A stretch of 9,250 bases of DNA from an uncultured Desulfobulbaceae bacterium (GTDB lineage Bacteria > Desulfobacterota > Desulfobulbia > Desulfobulbales > Desulfobulbaceae). The notes below the pieces were generated by a model. It saw only the letters and a list, made by a program, of their open reading frames with translations, searched no databases and was not told where the DNA came from. Both the position numbers and the translations under genes were made by a program. This document shows, one piece after another, positions 1 to 6,874 of this stretch; position 1 is the first letter of the stretch, and every line of letters begins with the position of its first letter. Where the stretch lies: assembly GCA_945787305.1 (NCBI GenBank), contig CALZIH010000265.1, forward strand, positions 1 to 9,250. Direction: 5' to 3'.

Positions 1-267
1 ACTGAAAAACGGCAAACCAACGCACTCTTGTTGAATATATCCCAAGACGGGGTGTCTTTGCTGACGAAGTCTGGTGAGTATACTGATGCGCAACTTGTAA
101 AGATGGGCTTCTTTCTTGGCAAGCAGAAGGTTATAACCAAAGGAAGAATCAGAAATATCCGTCAAGATAAAAGAGGAGTTATAATAGGGGTTGAATTTGT
201 CGGGCTACCTGATACAAGCCATGATTTCATATCCGGCATGTATGCCTCTTTAAAAACAAAGGGATAG
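1..267 (+). CDS. C-terminal part of a probable PilZ-domain (c-di-GMP receptor) protein
   Basis: The reading frame is open from base 1 to the TAG at 265-267, so this is the last 88 residues of a gene that begins outside the window. The leucine-rich strand and the NISQDG stretch fit the second PilZ signature, (D/N)xSxxG. The following alternation of basic and hydrophobic segments, ending in GVEFVGL and a short helix, fits the end of a PilZ beta-barrel. PilZ domains bind cyclic di-GMP and relay it to motility, exopolysaccharide or other outputs. The first signature, RxxxR, would lie upstream and cannot be checked, so binding ability is unknown. A TTG at 28 could be read as a start but would cut into the barrel, so I treat it as internal. 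The family call rests on one short motif and the strand pattern. Confidence 0.55.
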   Translation, partial: TEKRQTNALLLNISQDGVSLLTKSGEYTDAQLVKMGFFLGKQKVITKGRIRNIRQDKRGVIIGVEFVGLPDTSHDFISGMYASLKTKG

Positions 268-402
268 CGACATCAAGGCAGTGAAGGTTTTTTTGAGCCC
301 TCCACAGTGCCCTCTTTCAAGAACACACCTGCTTTTCCGGTACCAAAAAGGACATGAGATCTTATCCGTTTTTCTCAGCCGTCCTGACTTGGTAATTTCA
401 AA

Positions 403-738
403 ATGAGCAGCATGTCTGAAACCATTAATGCCGTCACTGATGTGCAACTGCATCGCTACAAAGCAGCGACGCTCGAATTAGCAAAACAACTTCTGGAGAG
501 CTGGGCTGTGGAACTCTCAACCCCACAGAAGCCTGTCATACCCTATTTCATTGTGCTTGGGTTTCAGGATATCAAGCAACAGAAAAAGCAGCGTTTCTTT
601 AATCGCATTCCTACCAGTTTTGCTCTGGACGACGAGCAAGTTGACGAATTGATCGAAGCTGGGCGAAACTTACTCCTGGCCAATTCTGTATTCAAGCAAT
701 TGCTTGCTGATTTAGAGACCGAGGCGGGGTTATTTTAA
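403..738 (+). CDS. C-terminal fragment of a patatin-like phospholipase (probable gene remnant)
   Basis: This 111-residue ORF closely resembles the extreme C-terminus of bacterial patatin-like phospholipases. It has INAVTDVQLHRYKAATLELA near the start, a STPQKPVIPYFI strand, and FFNRIPTSFALDDEQVDELI followed by a small helix and GRNLLLAN near the end. Whole family members are several hundred residues long and carry the GxSxG nucleophile and DGG/DGA aspartate in the N-terminal part. None of that is present here. Upstream in the same frame a TGA lies at 385-387, and none of the three forward frames of 268-402 reads like patatin. I see no Shine-Dalgarno sequence before the ATG at 403 or the one at 412. 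The likely reading is a gene that lost its catalytic part. If it is translated, the product cannot be a lipase. A free-standing small protein is possible but less likely. Confidence 0.65.
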   Translation: MSSMSETINAVTDVQLHRYKAATLELAKQLLESWAVELSTPQKPVIPYFIVLGFQDIKQQKKQRFFNRIPTSFALDDEQVDELIEAGRNLLLANSVFKQLLADLETEAGLF

Positions 739-789
739 AGGGTTTACCTCTCTGAACCACTATATATATCCCGTATAATCCTCTTTTGA

Positions 790-1332
790 TTACCACATCA
801 GATCATCCGGCACCTGATACTCGGCATATGGATCACCTGAATCACCGCTTGCTCCCTGTGCGACCTTACAATGCATGACGAGGGATGGGGCTCGATCTTT
901 TATCTTCTTTGCCGCATCGGCCGATACCAAAACATAGCTACCTTCAAGCTTAACGATGGCCAGACTACCCAGGGCCAACTGGTCCTGTAACTTCTCTGTC
1001 ACGTAAATCTGTTGTACCTTGTTGTCATCAATAAAATTAAACCTGATTCGACCATCGTTGTTCTCTATACGGTTCGCCAGGATAATCTGTTTTACCTGCG
1101 CAGCAATTGCTTTTTGTTTTGCAGCCTGCTCGCGCTGTCGATTGAGTTCGCGGTCTCGCGCAACCTTCTCGGCCTGGGCCTGTTGGGCTTGAAGCTTGCT
1201 TGCTGCAGGTGGCCCGGCTTTCTTGCCTTTTTTTTTCTTGACCTGACGATGCTTTTCTCTTTTGGCCTGCTGTGCTTTTTTTTCATCGATCAGCCCGGTT
1301 TTTTTCAGCTGATCGAACAATGAATTACTCAT
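790..1332 (-). CDS. DUF2058 family protein (YaiL-like)
   Basis: The 180-residue product begins with the family hallmark: a short helix (SLFDQLKKTGLIDEKKA, residues 4-20), then a very basic lysine-rich stretch (24-40, including VKKKKGKKAG). A Gln/Ala/Arg-rich segment, probably a coiled-coil helix, covers about 46-85. A compact C-terminal domain (about 86-180) starts with IILANRI and contains RIRFNFIDDNKVQQIYV. This layout and length match DUF2058 proteins such as E. coli YaiL. Their role is not established; the basic N-terminus suggests contact with nucleic acid, which is inference. The ATG at 1332 has an AGGA ribosome site seven bases upstream (1340-1343 on the plus strand). The gene follows the LTxxQ-type gene with a 120-bp gap, so the two may be separate transcripts. 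It faces the patatin remnant tail to tail. Confidence 0.88.
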   Translation of the reverse strand: MSNSLFDQLKKTGLIDEKKAQQAKREKHRQVKKKKGKKAGPPAASKLQAQQAQAEKVARDRELNRQREQAAKQKAIAAQVKQIILANRIENNDGRIRFNFIDDNKVQQIYVTEKLQDQLALGSLAIVKLEGSYVLVSADAAKKIKDRAPSLVMHCKVAQGASGDSGDPYAEYQVPDDLMW

Positions 1333-1395
1333 GTAGAGTTCCTGCTACTGACCGTCTCTGAAGGGTAGGGACGAATGTATTTGAGTTGAGGGGAT

Positions 1396-1423
1396 AAATC
1401 GACGCTGTTGTGTTCAACGATTT
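1396..1423. repeat. imperfect inverted repeat between the LTxxQ-type and DUF2058 genes
   Basis: AAATCG at 1396-1401 pairs with CGATTT at 1418-1423. Inside it, GTTG and CAAC can extend the stem around a four-base loop, with an unpaired bulge on one side. It lies about 30 bases past the stop of the exported-protein gene, where a terminator would be expected, but there is no clear T-run after it in the direction of transcription. It could be a weak terminator, a processing site or chance. Confidence 0.25.
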
Positions 1424-1452
1424 GTTTCCGTTGCGAGTTGTGGATCAGGGAG

Positions 1453-1923
1453 TTAATTTTCTAATAACATATCAAGCTGTTGTTTGTTCAAAACCTTGTT
1501 TGTGTCATAAATGCATTGCAGTTGGATCATCGTCGTCTCCCTCTTTAATGTAGCGATAGCCTGAACAGCAGCATTCAGTTCGTCGGGAGTTTTCCCCATA
1601 AAAATACCATCTGTAACCTGTTTTTCAAGTGAAAGAATTTGCGGCGCACGATCTCGCACACCGGTAATGGTCTCTTTTCTGATAACAAGCAATTGGCTCT
1701 TTTGCTTCTCCGTGAGCTGCAGTGCCGGATTATCCCACTGTTGTATTAACAGTTTAGTCAGGTGTGGAAGATCGTTTGTGATTAAAAATGGAGATTGCGT
1801 ATTCTGCTGGCTGGACACAGCCGGCTGTTTTTTGTCTTCTGCTATCAAGTTGGTGCTTGTTAGTAACATGGAAATGATCGTTACCGATAGCGCTGCAATA
1901 CCCAGTAGAGTATTTTTTATCAT
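1453..1923 (-). CDS. small exported protein with LTxxQ-type motifs (Spy/CpxP-like)
   Basis: The 156-residue product starts with a clear signal peptide: MIKN, a hydrophobic core at about 5-25, and a likely cleavage near the LIA-ED at 26-30. It should therefore be periplasmic. The mature part is mostly helical and polar and contains LTEKQ at 70-74 and LNKQQ at 145-149. Two such LTxxQ-like repeats about 75 residues apart, with helices between them, are the pattern of the Spy/CpxP/heavy-metal-sensor superfamily. Members are small periplasmic chaperones or stress and metal sensors. The match is by motif and size only; the second copy is degenerate, so the family call is tentative. One Cys (137) is present. 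The ATG at 1923 has AGGA seven bases upstream and a candidate promoter further up. It lies downstream of parC across a 211-bp gap, so it is probably not simply part of the topoisomerase operon. Confidence 0.6.
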   Translation of the reverse strand: MIKNTLLGIAALSVTIISMLLTSTNLIAEDKKQPAVSSQQNTQSPFLITNDLPHLTKLLIQQWDNPALQLTEKQKSQLLVIRKETITGVRDRAPQILSLEKQVTDGIFMGKTPDELNAAVQAIATLKRETTMIQLQCIYDTNKVLNKQQLDMLLEN

Positions 1924-1940
1924 GGTACAGTCCTCACAGT

Positions 1941-1969
1941 GTTATACTGCTATAGTAAGCGTTAGGTAA
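1941..1969 (-). promoter_or_regulatory. candidate sigma70-type promoter of the LTxxQ-type gene
   Basis: Reading the minus strand, TTACCT (1969-1964) and TATAAC (1946-1941) are 17 bases apart. The -10 box matches the consensus at five of six positions; the -35 box matches at only three. The expected transcript start lies about 10-15 bases before the ribosome site AGGA at 1934-1931. This is pattern matching by eye and is not proof of use. Confidence 0.4.
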
Positions 1970-2134
1970 TAATCCAGACCGCATGTCCGATGCCTGGAAC
2001 GTTGCCTCAGAAATTAAGAGAATTCAAGCAGAAAGCGTTTCCGATTCCCACTTGAAGAAAGACAGCTCATGGCCGGCTTGAGGATTTATAGAACAATTCT
2101 CAATAGTCTGGACAGAGAATCTCTTTCTATGCAC

Positions 2135-4141
2135 TCAATCCTCTTTCTTGGAAAAGCCTGGTAAGCTGGGAATTGCCGGGGTTTCAGTTCTGGGCTTCCC
2201 GGTCAGGTTGGCAACACTGCGGACAGTGCGATTCCCTACCCTCTTGCCTTTAGCTGCAGCGCCCTTAATCAGGTAGTCGTCAAATTCAATTTCCAAACGG
2301 TTGTAACGGGCACGACCAGAAGGGGCAAAGCTGACCCTGGCCCGGGCTTCTTTTTCTGCAACAACAAGCAGCTGAATGACAGATCGTTTATGTTCTGGAA
2401 ACAGGCGGTACTCACGGCTTATAATGTACTTCGGCATTTTGAATCGTTTAACATAGCTCAGGTTTTCCATGCCAGATCGGTATATCAGGTTAAAGGTCAG
2501 CCCTTTGCGCACAACTCCCATCCACAACAAATCGGTCCCGACAAACAACTTGTCCGCTACTCCGATCACCTTATACAGCCCATTTTTGAAAATAAGCAGT
2601 ATACGATCATATTCAGAGCAGGTAAACTCAAGGTCCTTGAGGCTGTTTTCCAGTTTAACTTTAAAGCCAAGAAATCCGGAGTCCCTGTGATAGGCTACAT
2701 TGAGGTTGGAGAGCGCTACCTCGCGGGCACTGACCTCGCCAAACTGCAACAGTTCACTTTTACGTGGAAAGTCTTTACCAAAACGGGTCAAGAGACCTTC
2801 CAGGTAATTAACGGTGAAGAAGACCATATCCTTGAGATGTTTTTCGATGCCTCGAATCGCTTTCTCTATGGTCTGAATCTCTTTCTGCTGTCGATTGATA
2901 TCGTAGCGTGATATTCGCCGGATCTTGATTTCCAGCAATCGTTCTACATCTTCTTTGCTGACCTTACGGATCAATTCGTCGCTGAAGGGTACCAGGGCCT
3001 GGCGAACTGCACTGATAACCGCTTTATAATTTATTTTCTCTTCTATCTGTTTGTACAGCCGTTCTTCGATAAAGATCTGCTCAAGTTTCCGGGCATGGAG
3101 CTTCTCCTGTAACCTGCCCAATTCTATCTCCAGTTCTTGCTGCAGGTAGGCGAGAAGTCGGTCGGTATTCCGCCGCAAAATCTCTTCCACGGTCGGCTGC
3201 ACCGGCATGTTATCTTGAATGACGACCAGATTGGGGGAAACACTGACTTCGCAATCGGTAAAGGCATACAGTGCGTCAATGGTTTCATCGGCATGTACAC
3301 CTCTGGGAAGCTTAACCTCCACCTCTACCTCTTCGGCAGTATAGTCATTAATAGAAGCGATCTTCACCTTGCCCGACTTGGCTGCTTTTTCAACCGAATC
3401 GATCAGGGATTGAGTGGTGGTGTTGTAGGGAAGCTCTTTGATAAGAATAGTTTTATCATCTTTTTCCTCAATCCTGGCCCTGCAGCGCAGCCTACCGTTG
3501 CCTTGCTCGTATTCGCTTATATCTACAATGCCGCCCCGGGGAAAGTCAGGGTATAGAACAAAATCCTGGCCCTTAAGATAGGCAACCTGGGCCTGCAGGA
3601 GTTCGCAGAAATTATGCGGCATGATCTTTGTGGCCATGCCGACCGCAATACCTTCAGCGCCAAGCAAAAGGAGTAGTGGAAGTTTTGCCGGCAGGGTGAT
3701 CGGTTCCTGCATCCGGCCGTCATAGGAATCGACAAACCTGGTCAGGTCCTTGTTGAACATGGTTTCCCTGGCCAGGGGCGACAGCCGGCATTCAATGTAA
3801 CGGGCAGCAGATGCCTGATCACCGGTAAAGATATTTCCAAAGTTTCCCTGTCGATCGATCAGGTATCCTTTGTTGGCCAAGTTGACCAGAGCGGCAAAGA
3901 TGGATTGGTCACCATGGGGATGGAGCTTCATGGTCTCCCCCACCACGTTGGCCACTTTATGAAAGCGGCCATCATCCATATTGTGCAGAGTTTGCAGCAA
4001 GCGGCGCTGCACAGGTTTCAACCCGTCGTCCACATCGGGTATGGCACGCTCCCTTATTACATAGGAGGTGTAATCAAGAAAATTGGCATCAAAGAGTTGA
4101 TGCAGCTTGCCCCGTTGTTGTTTTTCCGTGTGTTCGCTCAT
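2135..4141 (-). CDS. parC: type IIA DNA topoisomerase subunit A (topoisomerase IV ParC-like)
   Basis: This is the DNA-breaking subunit of a type IIA topoisomerase, which works as an A2B2 tetramer with the ParE product encoded just upstream. The winged-helix region with GLKPVQRRLL (40-49), the HPHGD loop (74-78), RQGNFGNI (97-104) and the catalytic tyrosine Y115 preceded by R114 (AARYIE) are all present. LGAEGIAVGMATKIMPHN follows. A long coiled-coil gate segment runs from about 340 to 450. The sequence style (GDQSIF, NIFTGD, ARYIECRLS) resembles the ParC of Bacteroidetes more than E. coli GyrA or ParC. E. coli GyrA Ser83 and Asp87, the main quinolone contacts, correspond to Q79 and A83. At 668 residues it is short. 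The C-terminal domain seems to have only a few propeller blades and ends in a basic tail (about 625-668). The ATG overlaps the parE stop (ATGA), implying translational coupling. A divergent gyrase A is the main alternative. Confidence 0.9.
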   Translation of the reverse strand: MSEHTEKQQRGKLHQLFDANFLDYTSYVIRERAIPDVDDGLKPVQRRLLQTLHNMDDGRFHKVANVVGETMKLHPHGDQSIFAALVNLANKGYLIDRQGNFGNIFTGDQASAARYIECRLSPLARETMFNKDLTRFVDSYDGRMQEPITLPAKLPLLLLLGAEGIAVGMATKIMPHNFCELLQAQVAYLKGQDFVLYPDFPRGGIVDISEYEQGNGRLRCRARIEEKDDKTILIKELPYNTTTQSLIDSVEKAAKSGKVKIASINDYTAEEVEVEVKLPRGVHADETIDALYAFTDCEVSVSPNLVVIQDNMPVQPTVEEILRRNTDRLLAYLQQELEIELGRLQEKLHARKLEQIFIEERLYKQIEEKINYKAVISAVRQALVPFSDELIRKVSKEDVERLLEIKIRRISRYDINRQQKEIQTIEKAIRGIEKHLKDMVFFTVNYLEGLLTRFGKDFPRKSELLQFGEVSAREVALSNLNVAYHRDSGFLGFKVKLENSLKDLEFTCSEYDRILLIFKNGLYKVIGVADKLFVGTDLLWMGVVRKGLTFNLIYRSGMENLSYVKRFKMPKYIISREYRLFPEHKRSVIQLLVVAEKEARARVSFAPSGRARYNRLEIEFDDYLIKGAAAKGKRVGNRTVRSVANLTGKPRTETPAIPSLPGFSKKED

Positions 4142-5826
4142 ACCGGCTCAAGGCTTAAATGATCCATAATATACTGTCGACGATCGGGTGTATTCTTTCC
4201 CATGTAAAATTTCAAAACCCGGCCGACCTCACTCACATCCATCTCCGTGTCCGAATAACAGTAGTGCGTTTCTTTTTTGTTGCGAACGCGATAAATCGGG
4301 GTTTCGAGAATATAGACATGTCCGAGTTTGATAAGCGGCTCAAAGTAATGGAGAAAGAACGTCAACAACAGGTTGCGGATATGCAGACCGTCGACATCGG
4401 CATCGGTAGCCAGGATGACCTTGTCAAATCGGAGATTGGCTATGGAATCCTCGACATCGAGAGCCCGCATCAGCGAGTACATTTCATCGTTTCTATACAG
4501 GAGATCAAGCCGCTGGCCAAAAACATTCATCGGCTTACCCTTAAGAGAGAATACAGCCTGGGTCATGGGATCGCGGGAAGAAACAATGGAGCCGGCGGCA
4601 GACTGTCCCTCGGTGATAAAAACCATATTCTCCCGCCCTTCCTTGGACGGTTTGTTCCGTTTCGGATGGTACTTGCAGTCTTTAAGTTGCGGAATTTTGA
4701 GAGCTACTTTCTTGGCTTTGGCCTTGGCTTCACGGCGCACAGACTGCAACTCTTTACGGACACGTTCATTGCGTTGAACTTTATCGAGTAACAGCTCAGC
4801 CGTTTCAGGAAACTTATACAGATGCGTTGAAACAGCCTCACGAACTTCGTTGACAATCCAGGAACGAACCTCGGTGTTGCCCAACTTGTTTTTGGTCTGT
4901 GATTCAAACACCGGCTCCTGCACTTTGACGGCAAGTACACCGACAATTCCATCACGCACATCTTTACCTGTATATTTCTTACCGGAAAACTCGTTTACAC
5001 CTTTGAGGATACCCTCTCTAAAAGCAGAGAGATGTGTTCCCCCCTCACTGGTATAGGTCCCGTTAACAAATGAAAAGTAGGTGTCACTGTAATCATCGGT
5101 GTGGGTAAAGGAAAACTCCAGTGCCTTGGAGGAAAGAAAAATAGGGGGATAGGTTGTTGCTGTACCGTTAATTTCCTTTTCCAGCAGGTCCAGCAGCCCT
5201 CTTTCAGAGTGATAGCAGGTGTCGTTCAGGTAGAGGTTAAGTCCGGCGTTAAGATAGGCGTAGCGCCACAACCGTTGGTCAACATATGCCGGGTCAAAGC
5301 GGTAGCCGGGAAAGAGCTCATGATCGGGTAGAAATTCGATAAGGGTGCCGTCTTGCTCCTCTGTATTCCCCTGCTCTTCATCAAGTAGTTTACCACGTTC
5401 AAATACGGCGGAGGCATATTTTCCCTCACGAAATGCCTTGACCGTAAAGGTTGACGACATGGCGTTGACCGCCTTGGTGCCAACCCCGTTGAGACCTACA
5501 GAAAACTGAAAAACTTCGGTATTGTACTTGGCACCTGTATTGATTACCGATACACAGTCTACGATTTTCCCAAGAGGTATCCCCCGACCATAATCACGGA
5601 TTCGGCAAAAGCCGTTTTCTTCGATAAAAATATCGACACGTTTACCGTGGCCCATGATAAACTCATCGACGGCATTGTCGACGATCTCTTTGAGAAGGAT
5701 ATATATACCATCATCGGGATGCGAACCGTCACCCAAGCGACCAATATACATACCGGGTCGTTTACGGATGTGCTCAAGTGAACTCAGGGTTTTTATTTTT
5801 GATTCGTCGTACTGATGTTTGGTCAT
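4138..5826 (-). CDS. parE: type IIA DNA topoisomerase subunit B (ParE-like), lacking the KGLGE block
   Basis: This is the ATPase subunit that pairs with ParC. From the ATG at 5826 it has 562 residues. MYIG (26-29) precedes a GHKL ATPase domain with N-box E47/D50/N51, DYGRGIP (78-84) and GLNGVGTKAVN (111-121). The QTKNKLG transducer loop is at 310-316. The TOPRIM domain has E406 in EGQSAAGS, SLKGKPMNV, and TDADVDG with D475/D477/D479. Two oddities are visible. The motif that is normally EGDSA has Gln408 in place of Asp. The segment expected between YCYS (522-525) and FYMGKNTPDR (540-549) is reduced to about 14 residues and has no RFKGLGE signature. A TTG at 5889 would add 21 residues, but family homology starts at about YDESKIKTL, so I chose the ATG. 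Neither start has a good ribosome site. The overall style again resembles Bacteroidetes-type ParE. Confidence 0.9.
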   Translation of the reverse strand: MTKHQYDESKIKTLSSLEHIRKRPGMYIGRLGDGSHPDDGIYILLKEIVDNAVDEFIMGHGKRVDIFIEENGFCRIRDYGRGIPLGKIVDCVSVINTGAKYNTEVFQFSVGLNGVGTKAVNAMSSTFTVKAFREGKYASAVFERGKLLDEEQGNTEEQDGTLIEFLPDHELFPGYRFDPAYVDQRLWRYAYLNAGLNLYLNDTCYHSERGLLDLLEKEINGTATTYPPIFLSSKALEFSFTHTDDYSDTYFSFVNGTYTSEGGTHLSAFREGILKGVNEFSGKKYTGKDVRDGIVGVLAVKVQEPVFESQTKNKLGNTEVRSWIVNEVREAVSTHLYKFPETAELLLDKVQRNERVRKELQSVRREAKAKAKKVALKIPQLKDCKYHPKRNKPSKEGRENMVFITEGQSAAGSIVSSRDPMTQAVFSLKGKPMNVFGQRLDLLYRNDEMYSLMRALDVEDSIANLRFDKVILATDADVDGLHIRNLLLTFFLHYFEPLIKLGHVYILETPIYRVRNKKETHYCYSDTEMDVSEVGRVLKFYMGKNTPDRRQYIMDHLSLEPV

Positions 5827-5858
5827 AATATTATTATTTTGGGTGCCGGAAACAGTGG

Positions 5859-5901
5859 TACCATGGTAATAGATGCATAATTTCGACAACAGGGAGCTGT
5901 T
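5859..5901. repeat. short palindromes in the parE-thiD spacer
   Basis: TACCATGGTA at 5859-5868 is a perfect ten-base palindrome. AACAG-GGAG-CTGTT at 5888-5901 is a five-base inverted repeat with a four-base loop. Both would lie in the roughly 100-base leader of parE if the promoter at 5931-5959 is used. They could be operator half-sites or leader hairpins, but repeats this short arise by chance often. Confidence 0.25.
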
Positions 5902-5930
5902 TAAAATGCGCCCCGCCGCTAAATTTATAT

Positions 5931-5959
5931 ATTCTACCTGTCCCTGCTTATGAAGTCAA
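5931..5959 (-). promoter_or_regulatory. candidate sigma70-type promoter for parE-parC
   Basis: On the minus strand TTGACT (5959-5954) and TAGAAT (5936-5931) are exactly 17 bases apart, each matching the consensus at five of six positions. This is among the best promoter-like pairs in the window. Transcription would start near 5924, about 98 bases before the parE ATG. The -35 box lies inside the first codons of thiD if that gene starts at 5950, so the two divergent genes would share this DNA. Confidence 0.55.
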
Positions 5960-6783
5960 AAGATATGATACCAACGGTTCTTGTCATTGCCGGTTCTGAC
6001 CCAACCGGTGGTGCTGGAATACAGGCCGACCTGAAAACACTGACCGGCCTAGGGGTATACGGAGCAGCTGCAATCACCTGTATTACGGTACAGAACAGCC
6101 AGGGCGTCAGCAGGATAGAACCTCTGGCTCCGGAATTGGTTCAACAACAAATAGAAGCTGTGCTTGCGGACCACCTGGTTACTCATGTCAAAATTGGTAT
6201 GATTGGCAGCGAAAATATAGCACGCATTCTAGGGGATACATTACAGGATTTTCCCGGAGAAATATTCTACGATCCGGTTATAACATCAACAACTGGTCAT
6301 AACCTGTTGATGTCCGGAGCACTTGGAGAAATACAACATCATCTCCTCTATAGGGTTACAGTCCTGACGCCAAACATTCCGGAGCTTACAGTGCTAACAG
6401 GCCAAGAATCTAATGGGAAAAATGGATTACAGGAGTCTGCTCAACGACTGTTTGATAAATACCCGCTTCTCAACTGTGTTGTGGTCAAAGGTGGGCATGG
6501 TGCCGTTCAAGACGGCCTCTTAACGGACTACTGTTTTTTTCGCCAAGGGCATCATGAAATTCAGCATAAGAAAGTGAGCTCGAGTAATACCCACGGCACT
6601 GGCTGCACTCTGGCCTCTGCGCTCTGCGCTTATCACCTTAAAACAGGTGATTACAGAAAATCATTTATCCAAAGTGTGAGCTATATGCAGCGACTCCTGG
6701 AAGAAAGTGCGGATCTGCTGATAATACGAGGAACTACCGGACAGGGCCCTATGTTGCATGCGCGTATTTCAGAGCATGTATAG
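5950..6783 (+). CDS. thiD: hydroxymethylpyrimidine / phosphomethylpyrimidine kinase
   Basis: ThiD phosphorylates 4-amino-5-hydroxymethyl-2-methylpyrimidine twice to give the pyrophosphate that is joined to the thiazole moiety in thiamin synthesis; it is cytoplasmic. The 277 residues are full length for the family. Visible landmarks are AGSDPTGGAGIQADLKT (14-30, nucleotide and substrate binding), VKIGMIGS (80-87), FYDPVITSTTGHNLL (106-120), TPNIPE (140-145), VVKGGHG (178-184) and the anion hole with catalytic cysteine HGTGC (215-219). All are well preserved. The ATG at 5965 (MIPTVL) is an equally plausible start, since neither ATG has a convincing ribosome site. No other thiamin gene is in the window, and no THI-box riboswitch is recognisable in the short upstream spacer. 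It is a lone gene, diverging from parE. Confidence 0.95.
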   Translation: MKSKDMIPTVLVIAGSDPTGGAGIQADLKTLTGLGVYGAAAITCITVQNSQGVSRIEPLAPELVQQQIEAVLADHLVTHVKIGMIGSENIARILGDTLQDFPGEIFYDPVITSTTGHNLLMSGALGEIQHHLLYRVTVLTPNIPELTVLTGQESNGKNGLQESAQRLFDKYPLLNCVVVKGGHGAVQDGLLTDYCFFRQGHHEIQHKKVSSSNTHGTGCTLASALCAYHLKTGDYRKSFIQSVSYMQRLLEESADLLIIRGTTGQGPMLHARISEHV

Positions 6784-6802
6784 CTCTCTACTATGATACC
6801 TA

Positions 6803-6832
6803 ACATGAAGAAGAAGAATTTCATGTAATTTT
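6803..6832 (+). terminator. weak candidate terminator after thiD
   Basis: ACATGAA (6803-6809) and TTCATGT (6820-6826) form a perfect seven-base stem with a ten-base purine-rich loop, followed by AATTTT. It lies 20 bases after the thiD stop. The stem is AT-rich, so it would be a weak rho-independent terminator. Its right arm overlaps the first of the 11-bp repeats upstream of the next promoter, so the symmetry may instead reflect protein binding. Confidence 0.35.
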
Positions 6833-6851
6833 CATAAAACTCTCATTGTCA
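6819..6851 (+). promoter_or_regulatory. three 11-bp phased direct repeats, Pho-box-like activator site
   Basis: TTTCAT at 6819, TTTCAT at 6830 and TCTCAT at 6841 recur at exactly 11-base spacing, each followed by five mostly AT-rich bases. The third unit ends exactly at the end of the -35 box TTGTCA (6846-6851). Tandem 11-bp units touching the -35 are how PhoB and other OmpR-family regulators bind. The CTCTCAT and TTTTCAT cores with an AAAA spacer resemble the PhoB unit CTGTCAT. The regulator's identity is inference; the periodicity is seen directly. Confidence 0.45.
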
Positions 6852-6874
6852 CATTGTGTGATTCCTGCTAATAT
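6846..6874 (+). promoter_or_regulatory. sigma70-type promoter with extended -10 for the REC-PAS-GGDEF-EAL gene
   Basis: TTGTCA (6846-6851, five of six matches) and TAATAT (6869-6874, four of six) are 17 bases apart. TGC directly precedes the -10 box, giving the extended -10 TGn element. GTGAT (6858-6862) and ATCAC (6873-6877) form an inverted repeat over the -10 region, a possible operator. Transcription would start near 6881, leaving a leader of about 138 bases before the gene. That leader is T-rich and holds no riboswitch I recognise. Confidence 0.55.

Noticed and set aside
288..294. Run of seven T after the PilZ gene as a terminator
   Set aside because: No stable stem lies directly before it.
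741..758. GGTT/AACC inverted repeat as a shared terminator between convergent genes
   Set aside because: The stem is only four base pairs, with no proper T-run on either strand.
774..779. Perfect TATAAT on the plus strand between the patatin remnant and DUF2058 gene
   Set aside because: No acceptable -35 box at 16-18 bases, and it would only drive transcription antisense to the DUF2058 gene.
2096..2124. ATTCTC/GAGAAT inverted repeat after parC as a terminator
   Set aside because: A six-base AT-rich stem with a 13-base loop and no T-run; too weak to call.
5824..5889. Longer parE from a TTG at 5889
   Set aside because: The extra 21 residues do not resemble the family, and the TTG has no ribosome site; the ATG at 5826 fits the usual N-terminus.
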